A stretch of DNA of 64,000 bases from Benincasa hispida (taxonomy: Eukaryota > Streptophyta > Magnoliopsida > Cucurbitales > Cucurbitaceae), in the NCBI RefSeq assembly GCF_009727055.1, contig NC_052354.1:36592954-36656953 (forward strand), given 5' to 3'. This document shows positions 47,220 through 58,093 of the stretch, in pieces; position 1 is the stretch's first letter; each line of letters begins with the position of its first letter. The notes under the pieces are model-generated. The model saw only the letters and a list, made by a program, of their open reading frames with translations, was not told the DNA's origin and made no database searches. The position numbers were made by a program, and so were the translations under genes.

Positions 47220-47420
47220 TTGATCACTTACCCGATTGTCTACACAATGCGATCATCAGCGATCGCGTACCCCATCGGTTGCACGATGCGATCAACAACG
47301 ATCGCGGACCTCATCGTCTGCATGATGCGATCAACACTTGATCGTATACCCCATCGTTTAACTGACGCGATCAACAGCGATCGCGTACTCCATCGTCTAC
47401 ACGATGCGATCAACCCTTGA
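47220..47420. repeat. Tandem repeat, unit 39-40 bp, about 5 copies
   Basis: Repeated 'gatcgcgtaccccatcg.ct.cacgatgcgatcaaca' units, of which the last four are clearest (from about 47260). Each contains two GATC/CGATCG-type motifs. CpG-rich compared with surroundings. Confidence 0.8.
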
Positions 47421-47735
47421 TTGTCTCCTTCCTTGAAGAACCGCAACGCTTGCTCCGATCTTCTTCATGAACGACTCAAAACTCAAACAGACTTTGAATA
47501 CATACTCGATGACGATTATTAATGCCCAAAAAACGTAGGGGCCTTTACAAACAACTGCAAATGTAAAAGTATTAAATCAAACCGAGGCTAACATCCACGA
47601 AAACATCCATAAATTTGTACATCCACAACAATTTAACGATTAAATAGTGTAGAAATGCACCAACCAAGAACGTATTTGCAATTCTTTTGCAGCAATGAAT
47701 TAGAATATCAAAAAATCGGGTGCCCTAATACCAAT

Positions 47736-50011
47736 TGAAGGAACTCTTATTCAAGAGTACCTACAAGCGGATGCGGATCTTTCTAATTCATTGTGACAGA
47801 ATTACCGCATATACATTCAAACATACGTTCATAATGCTAAAGGGATCAAGAAATCATACCAGATGAAGATTTCTTTTTCATAGCGAGTCTGAAGCCCAAC
47901 TATCTACCTCGAACAGTCACCACTCGGATAGAAGGAAACAGAGAAGACAACACCACTTAGAGCTATTAGTATTCTTGGAGTAAGAATCCAAAGTGTGGGC
48001 TTTGTTCGGATTTAGTAGAGGGAAGGAGGAAGAGAGACTGTACACAACGATCAAGCAAGTGGGAAATGCGGTCGTTTATCGCATAAACAATATGCTTGAT
48101 CGTTTAGGTGAAGTATACGATCATGTAGTAAAAGTAAACGATCGTGTAGGAAAAGATAAACGATCGTGTAGGAAAAAGGAGAGTGATCATCCAAACGATC
48201 GCGTAGGAAAAACTAAGCGATCGTCTGTATGATCGTTTAGTAAATATCAGGAGCTAAACGATCGCTTAGGAAAAAGGTAAATAATCATTTAGATAATAGC
48301 GCGCGACAGTGTAATCGGTATGCGATCGCTTAACAATATCGTATATGTAAGCGATCGTGTAGTCACTATCGTATAGGCACTGATTTTCTAAACGATGACA
48401 CTATATTTTTCACAATATNNNNNNNNNNNNNNNNNNNNNNNNNNNNNNNNNNNNNNNNNNNNNNNNNNNNNNNNNNNNNNNNNNNNNNNNNNNNNNNNNN
48501 NNNNNNNNNNNNNNNNNNNNNNNNNNNNNNNNNNNNNNNNNNNNNNNNNNNNNNNNNNNNNNNNNNNNNNNNNNNNNNNNNNNNNNNNNNNNNNNNNNNN
48601 NNNNNNNNNNNNNNNNNNNNNNNNNNNNNNNNNNNNNNNNNNNNNNNNNNNNNNNNNNNNNNNNNNNNNNNNNNNNNNNNNNNNNNNNNNNNNNNNNNNN
48701 NNNNNNNNNNNNNNNNNNNNNNNNNNNNNNNNNNNNNNNNNNNNNNNNNNNNNNNNNNNNNNNNNNNNNNNNNNNNNNNNNNNNNNNNNNNNNNNNNNNN
48801 NNNNNNNNNNNNNNNNNNNNNNNNNNNNNNNNNNNNNNNNNNNNNNNNNNNNNNNNNNNNNNNNNNNNNNNNNNNNNNNNNNNNNNNNNNNNNNNNNNNN
48901 NNNNNNNNNNNNNNNNNNNNNNNNNNNNNNNNNNNNNNNNNNNNNNNNNNNNNNNNNNNNNNNNNNNNNNNNNNNNNNNNNNNNNNNNNNNNNNNNNNNN
49001 NNNNNNNNNNNNNNNNNNNNNNNNNNNNNNNNNNNNNNNNNNNNNNNNNNNNNNNNNNNNNNNNNNNNNNNNNNNNNNNNNNNNNNNNNNNNNNNNNNNN
49101 NNNNNNNNNNNNNNNNNNNNNNNNNNNNNNNNNNNNNNNNNNNNNNNNNNNNNNNNNNNNNNNNNNNNNNNNNNNNNNNNNNNNNNNNNNNNNNNNNNNN
49201 NNNNNNNCGTGCACACCGAGATCAACACACCGTCTGTATTTAATTGCACTCATCCGTTATTTAGAACGAAGAAGCGCCTTCCATTTCCTTTAATAACCTC
49301 CAATGAATGTGATCTTATTCTTCAATAACTTATAAATTAATATCAAATATTAATTTTACCCCTACCTCGGGGAAGGAGTGAATTCCATCTTGTGTAGCTG
49401 AGTTCCCAGCTCCTAAATCAGAAAAATCTCTAAAATGGTAGGTTTGAGTCGGCGTTCTGGCCACTCGCACCCATGCAAATCAAATGACCGCCCTCAATGG
49501 TAGAAGTTCCCAACTCACTCAGGATTGGGGTCATGTTACCTATGGTCATCTTAGTGAAGTGAAGTCTCAGTTATGAATGGTGTTATATAACGAGACGTTA
49601 ACACTTTGTGGTCAGGTCTTATACAAACTCTTTGTATAGGATGTCCACGCTTGCATGTCCCCTACACGAATGATCAGGATCAGACCATCTGTGACAAGTC
49701 ACAACATTTGTGACCATTCCACAAAGCGAGCCGCATCCATAGCGTTACAAGGATAAGATTTCCCTCCTATATCCATATACTATAGACCATTTTGGTTATT
49801 ACTTAAGACATGATCCACTTATATGTCACCACATACATGCTTAAGTTACATACAGATAACCAGGGATATTAAGTTTATTGGTTTGTGGTAAAATCTAAAT
49901 GTGCAAAATCAAGTAGTGAAGTAAAAATCATTTATATTATACATCACATGTGTTCGTACAAAGTTGTTTACAAACTACTGGACATGAGACTTCAAGGCAC
50001 AAATACCAACA
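47736..50011 (-). repeat. copia-1 right (5') LTR, with a sequence gap
   Basis: It starts TGAAGGAACTCTTATTCAAG (47736) and ends AAATACCAACA (50011). It contains a CGATCG array (48060-48390), the N gap at 48419-49207, and an internal loss of roughly 590 bp at about 49353 relative to the left LTR (aatattaatt joined straight to tacccctacctcgggg). That loss could be biological or another assembly join. Confidence 0.8.
48419..49207. other. Assembly gap (789 N)
   Basis: The flanks (cacaatat | cgtgcacaccgag) correspond to near-contiguous bases 43996-44016 in the sister LTR (cacaatatctgcgcacaccgag). The gap may hold almost no real sequence. Apparent long frames across it are artefacts of N. Confidence 0.85.
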
Positions 50012-50392
50012 TGGTGGGCTCTGGCTATTTTGGTTAGGAAGGTGTTTTGGAGTTGGAGGAGGAAAACGATTGAGGAAGACAACTCTATCGCATAGACAAG
50101 TTCTTGATCATTTAGTCTAAGTGTCTATCGCATAGACTCTCAAGCAAATTGTGTAGTCTCTAAAAAACATTAATGCTTATCTATTGGAATCATAAAATCA
50201 TATTTTTATTTTACTCCAAAAAGCACAAAAACTAATTAACTTCCTACTAAAGGTGGTTAGAGAGAAAACGGGAATTAATTATCAAATAATTAATAATTAT
50301 AAATAAATATGATAACCAACTTATCATATCATATTTATAACCTATAGTTTTAATATTGCATCATATACAATATATAAACCATATATAATATG
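50012..50392 (-). repeat. copia-2 left LTR, inner fragment
   Basis: It continues the LTR broken at 43297 ('tggtgggctctgg', 'tatcgcatagacaagttcttgatcatttag', then 'taaataaatatgataaccaac', 'cctatagttttaatat') and joins gag sequence at about 50392. Confidence 0.7.
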
Positions 50393-50861
50393 ATGCTAAC
50401 CTGGCTGCCTTCATCGATGCGTGACCCATTCATTTCCGCCATATTGAAGTGGACCATCATATTCAACACATGTTCATGAACATAGGTGCCTTCCTCCATT
50501 TTGGAGCTGAAGATGCATTTCAGAGCTTCATGCTTGAGCTGTCCAGACGGTTGTCCGAACATTCTCCGTAGGGACTCCATGATCTCATCCGTTGAGACCA
50601 TAGGCTCATGCTTCTTGGCCAAAATGTCGTTAAGACTGGTCAAGATGTAAGCTCGAACCTTCTCGTTCGCCCGTGTCCAATGCTCATAAGCCTTCTGAAC
50701 ATTTCAAGTGGTGTTCTGAGGTGGAATAGGAGGACACTCCTCGTAAGGACGAACCGTAAATTATCGATGATCAAAATTATTGTGATTGTGTGTTTCCAAC
50801 TAGCGTAGTTCTCGCCAGTCAATTCGTCGGCACTTAAAAGAGTTAATGTTGTTGTAGCCAT
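50393..50861 (-). pseudogene. copia-2 gag, 5' part
   Basis: The ATG at 50861 gives MATTTLTLLSADELTGENY then ASWKHTITIILIIDNLRFVL. After a frameshift the frame from 50643 reads MTSLNDILAKKHEPM, EIMESLRRMFGQPSGQLKHE, and MEEGTYVHEHVLNMMVHFN, a good match to the UBN2-type gag domain of copia elements. It ends where LTR sequence begins. Confidence 0.8.
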
Positions 50862-53165
50862 ATTTACGTTGCTGAAAAATGAACAAACTTAATGAGTCTA
50901 TGCAATACCACTTTTAACACCAATTTTAGTTTTAGTAAAATAGTTTCCATGTACCCTAAATGAAAAGACATCTATTTCGCAATGATGCCCTAAAGAGGTA
51001 GGACAAACATCACTGGTGGGGTGATCAGATGCACCTTCACTAGGATGAGACACTCTCAACCATTAGGTAGAAACCACTCTTGTAACTGACCGTAACATTC
51101 ACCATTTTCGGTCCATAATTGTTAACCTTTAACAATTCCGCGTAAGTGTAACCCCTCATTTTCGGCCTTAGAGTCCTGCTCTAATGCACCCACCATAGGA
51201 AAAAAGTAAATTAGGACAAGAAACTAAAGTGACCTTATCCTATATAGGAGATCAGATAAAGAGTCGTGCAAAACTGCCATCCTATAAAGGGGCACTCCCA
51301 GGGTGCCTCGAAGCGATGCGCAAAAACATTATCTAACCTAATGAGAGAGACCGTGGGATATGCTATCGCATGTTCCCGCTCCCACTTACTATGAACATTC
51401 TCTCCAATCACCTTGGTATTGACCTACCCAAACACCATCCTTTAGGGAGACATTCTCAAGGTGCCACGAGGGTGAGGATAGATCTTATGGTGTGAACATA
51501 AAGGAAGAAACACGAAGTGGTTTAAATAAATTATCATATACCCCAAGTACCTCCCACTGAATGTTCTACCTAGGGGTTCATTAACTTAGACCACCCGACT
51601 ACTGATTTTATCTAAGTCAGTTTAATTTGCTAAAAAACAACTCTTGTCTTTGAAATTAAACAAGTGTTCAAGTAGTCCCATTAAACTCTTTAATGGACTA
51701 TCCTCAAATTTTCATTCATGCATCAAATCTATCTAATTCACCTTTCCAGGTAGGTTTCCAGGTAGGGGTGTTCTATTTTTGTCAGCTTAAATACCCCAGC
51801 CTAGATAGAACCCGCTTTAGACAAAAGGTTCCTTATAGATAGATTTGCTACATATTTAATGTTTTATTAGTCAATTTAATCCTATTAAACTAATTAAAAA
51901 ATTAAATCTTAGGTTGCTAATCTCATTAGAACCGTGATCTTAGGTCCATCTCTACCAAATTTTAGAACTCTTTTAAAACCATGATTCAAGCCTAAGTTCG
52001 CATGCATGTCTTTCTTATTGATTTTAGTTCTAATTTCCCTTATAACACTTATAAAAGAAACAACCAAAACCTATTCACATTGCCATGCACAACTAGGTAT
52101 TTATAACTTTTATAGATTTAACCTATGTGTCATGCTTCATGCAATGTCCATTCATTACTATATATAACGCTTATATACTTGGTAATGAACTAAGCAAACA
52201 TGCTTATATACACCCTTATACTATAACACTTATAACATAAAGATGATGCATATCTATGCTTAATGCATGCATAAATATAACTCTTATATTATATGATGCA
52301 TGAGCATGCTCTTATGTAATTTAAGTCATACAAACTATTATATCATAACACTTACAATATAGAGATGATGCATGATCAATGCATAACCTAAGGTGGGATT
52401 TCAACTATATGGCATACCATATAATATATAATCAAACATACATCCCATGTATATTCACCAAAGACTAATGGACCGAGATGATTAGCCTAAAAAACGAAAA
52501 TTAAAATTCTATCTATTACATAACACCATCGAGCAAACTGGTTCACAAGCGAACCAGGTCTTGAATCGCCCGGGCGAAGCCTTCTTGATCGTTTAGTAAA
52601 CTAGTCGAGTATCCACGATCGCTTAGCTATGATCGAGTACCATTTACAATGAAACGAAGCATGAGGCACTCAATCGTTTAGCGCATTAACATTAAACACG
52701 CAAGTCTAAACGATCGTTTAGACGACTATGTTGCTGTGAAGCACGATCGTCTAGACGATCATAGAGCAGACGCATAAGTAACTTTTACTAAACGATTGTG
52801 TAGTCAGTGACTAAGAGATGAAACTTGCTGAGCTACACGATCGTTTAGTGCGCACGCATTCACCTTGCTGCCGAGTATCCCATACTCAACAATCACGAGC
52901 GACTCACATTGACTCAAACTATTTGAATTACAGACTTGATAGCAAGTTAATATGCCCAAAAAAACATAGGGGCCCTTACAATTAACTTTTAATGTAAAAG
53001 AACTCAATAACCAGAGGCAACCATTCCAGAAAACTCCATTAATCCACATCCACAAAACTATTTAACACTTAAACAGAATGCAGACATGCTTCACCTACCA
53101 AGAATGTAAATGCTATTCTATACATCAATGGATTTGGAATATCATAACTTGGCTCTGATACTAAT
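50862..53165 (-). other. copia-2 untranslated leader and primer-binding site
   Basis: Non-coding leader collinear with the other two, with the CGATCG array at 52575-52860. This includes a perfect 20-bp palindrome GTCTAAACGATCGTTTAGAC at 52704-52723. The primer-binding site region 53152-53165 reads TTAGTATCAGAGCC on the minus strand, one change from the usual TTGGTATCAGAG. Confidence 0.7.
52575..52860. repeat. CGATCG motif array, copia-2 leader
   Basis: Motifs such as gatcgtttagta, cgatcgcttagc, acgatcgtctagacgatc and acacgatcgtttag recur at irregular spacing. Confidence 0.8.
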
Positions 53166-55324
53166 TGAAGGAACTCTTATCAAAGAGAACCTATAAGCGG
53201 AAGCAAGATCGTTCCAAATTTATTGTGACAGAATTACAAGCATTCACACACATACAAACGAGTTATGCAATTCAGAAGAAATTATGGCATGCTTTCGAAA
53301 TTAAACACAAAAGGAACGAGAGACATACCTTTGAAAAACTTTTCTTTTGCCTTTCTCTCGCTCTTATGAAACCTTAGATCAGCACCTCTCGCTGTCGCTT
53401 AGCAAGCCAACCCGATCGTCTACCCAAATCTTTCGCTGTCGCTTCCCACATGAACAATCTTCTCCATGAACCAACAACAACTTGGACACCACCACTCAGT
53501 AACCTTGGTATTCTCGGAGTGAGAATCCAGGAGGTGTGGGCTCTGTTGGATTTGGTAATGGGAAGGAGGAAACAACGATCGCTCTCAATGACCAAGAAAG
53601 TGGGAGAGGTTTGTGTCTATCGTATAGACTTGTGCTTGATCATTTAGAAAAAGGTACACGATCGTTTAGGTAATCAGGTTGATCGTTTACACGATCGTTT
53701 AGTAAATCTCGCTCAGGCGCATGATCGCTTAGTAAAACAACACGATCGTTTAGACAGATGTGCGTGTACACGATCGTTTAGACAAACACTTTGAGTTGTC
53801 GTGTAGTCTCTCGTGAGCTAAATGATAGACAGTGTACTCTTATGAAGCGATTATGCGATTCTTTTTCTAAAATGAAAACATTTTTCATTTTATCCTTCAG
53901 TTATGAAAACTGAATAAAACCTCCCACTTTCACGCACGGTTAAGGAGAAAACCACCAACAATTATCTCATAATTGTTTAATTATAAATAAATATAATAAC
54001 TAACTTATCATATTATATTTATAACCTATAGTTTTAATATCACGTCATATACGACATTTAAACCATAGTCCCTTTCTTCTTTACTTGATATAAATCATAT
54101 TTATATTCATTTTCTCCAATTAATGTATCTCATACATCATGTCAACTATATCATATATAATTGAACCAGTTTAATCATATCATAAATAATCAAACTCCCT
54201 CTTGTCAATTTGAACACTTCAAACTGACCTAAAAACTGATTCTCAACTTGAATCCATTGGGCTACCAAGGGGACCTTATGGACTTGTAGCTTGAAGCTCA
54301 AACGGTACGTGAATAGCTGACTAAACTCTTTAGTCATGAAATCCACCATTCGTTAACTGCTGGGCACTCCATTAAAGACCGACAACTGCACTCTTTTCAC
54401 CACAAATATATTTCTGTGTCCATCAGATATAACCAGTCAATAGTACGATAACTCTTCACAGATGCTTGTAAAAACAACTGGGCCAATTTATCGTTTTGCC
54501 CTTGTAGTTACATCTAACTTCTTAAGTACCAATTGATCCCCCTAATGAATAATATCTCATAGTCCTACTATGAGTGGACACCTCTCGGTCCATGAGAAGG
54601 TATGTGGCGCCACATCGTTCAAGCCCCGGAATCAGCCCTTAAGAGAGCAATCTATCTACTTACCCCTACTTCGGGGAAGGAGTGAATTCCATCTTGTGTA
54701 GCTGAGTTCCCAGCTCCCCAATTAGACGAATCCCCAAAATGGTAGGTTTGAATCGGAAACCTGGCCATTCGCACCCATACAAATCAAAGGACCGCCTTCA
54801 ATGGCAAGAGTTCCCAACTCACTTAGGATTAAGGTCATGTTACCTATGGTCATCCTAGTGAAGTGAAGTCTCTGTCATGACGACGTTATATAACGAGACT
54901 ATACACTTCGTGGTCCGGTCTTATACAAACTCCTTTGTATAGGACACCCCCACTTGTATGTCTCCACTTGAATGATCGGGATCAGACCATCTGTTGCACG
55001 TCACAACACTTGTAACTATTTACAAAGCGGGTCGCCTCCGTAGTGTCACCAGGATAAGGTTTCCCTTCTATATCCATATACTACAGACTATTTTGGTTAT
55101 CACTTAAGGCATGATCCACCTGTATGTCTTCATATACATGCTTAAGTTACAATGACAACCAGGGATCTTAGTTTATTGGTTTGTGGTAAAGCAAATAAAA
55201 CATCTCATGTTTCATAGACAAAAGTGAAGAAAATATCTCATATTATTACATCACAAGCGTTTGTTCAATACAGGTGTTTACAAACTATATGACCCAACGA
55301 GAGTTTAGGGCATCAACCTCAACA
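53166..55324 (-). repeat. copia-2 right (5') LTR (2159 bp)
   Basis: It starts TGAAGGAACTCTTATC (53166) and ends CCTCAACA (55324). This is the most complete LTR of the family in the window. It has four exact copies of ACACGATCGTTTAG at 53656, 53689, 53740 and 53768 within its CGATCG array (53590-53830). Confidence 0.85.
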
Positions 55325-56293
55325 ATAACCCTAGTCGAGTCTTAAAGATTTGTACCTTACTGTTTTAGTCTCATTTTCACTTATAGATCCATTTACAACC
55401 GATAGTTTTACCCCATCGGGTCAATCTACAAGTTTCTAGACCGAATTGAAGTACATAAGCTAAATTTCGAGGTCCACGATTTTGATCCACTGGTCTCTGT
55501 CTGCATCATTCATTTCCTGTTCATAGGTCAATGGATCATCGATGCCATCATGGAGTATGAAAACTTGAGTTTCTATTAAACTCATGTAACGGTCGGGCTA
55601 ATGGACAACCCTCCTTTTATGTTGAGGCATTCTCAACTCTTGAGAAGGATGTGAGTGACTAGAATTACTAGCTTCAATAATAAATCTTGTTGAAAGACCG
55701 ACTTGATCAACAAATCTTGTTGATTTATTGGTAGCTTCTTTGGAAATTTCACTCAATACTAGTTTACTGCAAGGTTGATGTTCTCTCATGTGGTCTTCCT
55801 CTAAGAATGTAGCGTTTGTCGATACAAATACTTTGTTATCTTAAGGATCATAAAACAAACCACCTTTAGTTTCTTTGGGGTATCCTATGAATAGGCATAC
55901 TTTTGAACGACGTTCTAATTTCGTTGGGTTTTGCACCAACACGTGTGCAAGGCATCCCCAAATTTAGAAGTGACGTAAACTACTTTTATGCCCTTTCCAC
56001 AACTCATATGGTGTTTTAGAAACACTTTTGAAAGAAACCATGTTCAAAATATATACAACAATCTCTACTGCATATCCCCAAAACGAATTAGGCAATTGAG
56101 TATAGGTCATCATAGAACGAACCATATCTAATAGGGTTCTATTTCTTCTTTCCGATACACCATTCTACTGAAGTGTATCGGGTGATGAAAGTTGAGACTG
56201 GATTCCATGTTCTATCTAATAGTCCTAAAATCTCAAGTTCATATACTCTGTAGCTCGATCTGATCGAAGTGTTGTATTGTTTTACCTAACAGA
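55325..56293 (-). pseudogene. Copia pol relic: integrase C-terminus to reverse transcriptase N-terminus (copia-4)
   Basis: On the minus strand from about 56200: NGVSERRNRTLLDMVRSMM (with a mutated start), NSFWGYAVEIVVYILNMV, LFIGYPKETKGGLFYDP, FVSTNATFLEED, the frame 55789-55598 (MREHQPCSKLVLSEISKE), then DPLTYEQEMNDADRDQW, the start of the copia RT domain. Several stops and frameshifts. It is bounded by the LTR of copia-2 on one side and its own or a related LTR on the other. Confidence 0.75.
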
Positions 56294-58093
56294 TGAAGGA
56301 TCTCATACCGAGAGTTCCATGAGCGGGTTTAAATCGCTCCGATTTCACAGTGACCGAAACACAAAACACATACATTCCACACAAATAGTTATGCATATAA
56401 ACCTAATTATTGGTATACTCAAAATACAATAAATAACAAGGTAATGGTTCATACCAGATGGGGACTCTCTTCGAATGTCTGAACCCTAAGAAGCTGAAAC
56501 CTCCCACAGATCTACTAGCACTCGACGAGTATATCGACTGCAACAACATGATCAGAATGTACACGAACACTACAGCGAGGACGACACCACCATAAGAGAA
56601 ACTCGGGTATCCTCGACGTAAAAAACCCAAAGAGTGGGCTTCGGTGAGTTTGGTAGAGGACAGAGAAGAACGCGTCGTGTAGACGATAAGCAAGTGGGAG
56701 ATGAAACTCTGCTATCGCATAACGGAAATGTTTATCGTATAGTAGAGCTACACGATCGTGTATGAAAGGCTGAACGATCGTTTAGGAAAAATGTATACGA
56801 CTGTTTAGAGAAAACGTGAGGCAGACAATCGTTTAGACGGACGAGTTTCTATCGTATAGGCTCTCGCGATCGCTTTCACGGATTCTTTTGGGCGCGGATG
56901 ATAATACGAATGCACGATTGTCAAAAATGAAAAACGATTTTCATTGTTTTAATCCGCCGGTTACCATAACCATCGCAGCTCACTTTTCACGTCCGAACGT
57001 GGATAAATTCGTTAATTATCAAATAATTAATCAATTAATTTAATTAATAAATATAATCATGTTATATTTATATCCTATAGTTTGATATCATATATCTACT
57101 ATAGTATTTTCTCCTCTACTTGATATAAATCATATTTATATCTAATTTCCACCAAAATAATGCATCTCATACATTTAGCCAATTATATCATATATAATTA
57201 ACCAATCCAATTATATCATATATAATTGAACTTCCTCTTATCAATTTGAACATTTCAAATTAACCCAAACACTGGTTCTCAACTTTATCCAAGCTACCTA
57301 GGTGACCTAATGGACTTGTGGCTCGAAGCTCTAATGGTACGTGAATAGCTGACTAAACTCTTTAGCCACAAGATCCACCATCTTAATGTCAGTGATTCCA
57401 CTAAAGACCAACAGCTGAACTCATCTTACCACAAATATATTTCTGTGTCCATCGGATATAACCAATCATGAGTACGATGACCCTTCACAGATGCTCGTAA
57501 GTACAGTTGGGCCAATTTACCATTTTGCCCCTGTAGTTACATCTAACTTCTTAAGTACCATTGATTCCTCTTATGAACAATACAACATAGTCCAACTATG
57601 TGTGAACACCTCTCGGGCCAAGAGAAGGTGTGTGGCGCCACATCGTTCAATTCCCAGAATCAGCCCTTAAGGGAGCCATCTATCTACTTACCCTTGCCTC
57701 GGGGAAGGAGTGAATTCTATCTTGTATAGCTGAGTTCCCAGCTCCTAAATCAGACGAATCCCCAAAATGGTAGGTTTGAATCGAAAACCTGGCCATTCGC
57801 ACCCATACAAATCAAAAGACCGCCTTCAATGGCAAGAGTTCCCAACTCACTTAGGATTAAGGTCATGTTACCTATGGTCATCCTAGTGAAGTGAAGTCTC
57901 TGTCATGAACAGTGTTATATAACGAGACATTAACACTTCGTGGTCAAGTCTTATACAAACTCTTTGCATAGGACACCCCCACTCGCATGTCCCCAACATA
58001 AATGATCAGGATTAGACCATCTATGACAAGTCACAACACTTGTGACGATTCCACAAAGCGGGCCGCGTTCGTAGCGTTACCAGGATAAATTTT
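56294..58093 (-). repeat. Copia-type LTR, truncated (copia-4)
   Basis: It starts TGAAGGATCTCATACCGAG and follows the family order, with a CGATCG cluster at 56700-56880, to 'ccaggataaa', where the gypsy LTR begins. About 230 bp of the family's right end are missing. No primer-binding site adjoins its left end, so DNA between LTR and pol has been lost. Confidence 0.75.

Larger units (their letters stand above)
45257..47735 (-). other. copia-1 untranslated leader
   Basis: This is a 2.5-kb non-coding leader collinear with the leaders of copia-2 and copia-3. The half next to the LTR (46690-47430) is a dense CGATCG-motif region containing two tandem repeats (46839-47130 and about 47220-47420). Small frames here (for example 47220-47420, 47240-47446) are by-products of the repeats. 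Confidence 0.7.
43293..50016 (-). mobile_element. Copia element 1 (nested), with 5-bp TSD TGGTG
   Basis: The element spans 43298-50011. The direct repeat TGGTG flanks it at 43293-43297 and 50012-50016. In minus-strand order: 5' LTR 50011-47736, mutated primer-binding site (TTGGTATTAGGG), leader 47735-45257, gag 45256-44877, then a jump into the 3' LTR (44876-43298). Pol and about the first 500 bp of the 3' LTR (element sense) are deleted, with a GACC microhomology at the joint (44873-44876). Its two LTRs are similar over their shared parts (about 11 differences in the first 180 bp), so it inserted more recently than its host. Confidence 0.85.
42963..55324 (-). mobile_element. Copia element 2 (outer), internally deleted and split by copia-1
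   Basis: In minus-strand order: 5' LTR 55324-53166, degenerate primer-binding site (TTAGTATCAGAGCC, 53165-53152), leader 53151-50862, gag start 50861-50393, then a direct jump into the interior of the 3' LTR (50392-50012 and 43297-42963). The 3' LTR is interrupted by copia-1. All of pol is missing. The divergence between its two LTRs is visibly greater than within copia-1, in keeping with its being the older, outer element. Confidence 0.75.

Noticed and set aside
46690..47430. CRISPR-like array from repeated CGATCG units
   Set aside because: This is plant DNA; repeats are degenerate, spacing is irregular or plainly tandem, and there are no unique spacers or cas genes.
48366..49253. Three apparent long open frames of about 280-295 codons
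   Set aside because: They consist almost entirely of N; only the edges are real LTR sequence.
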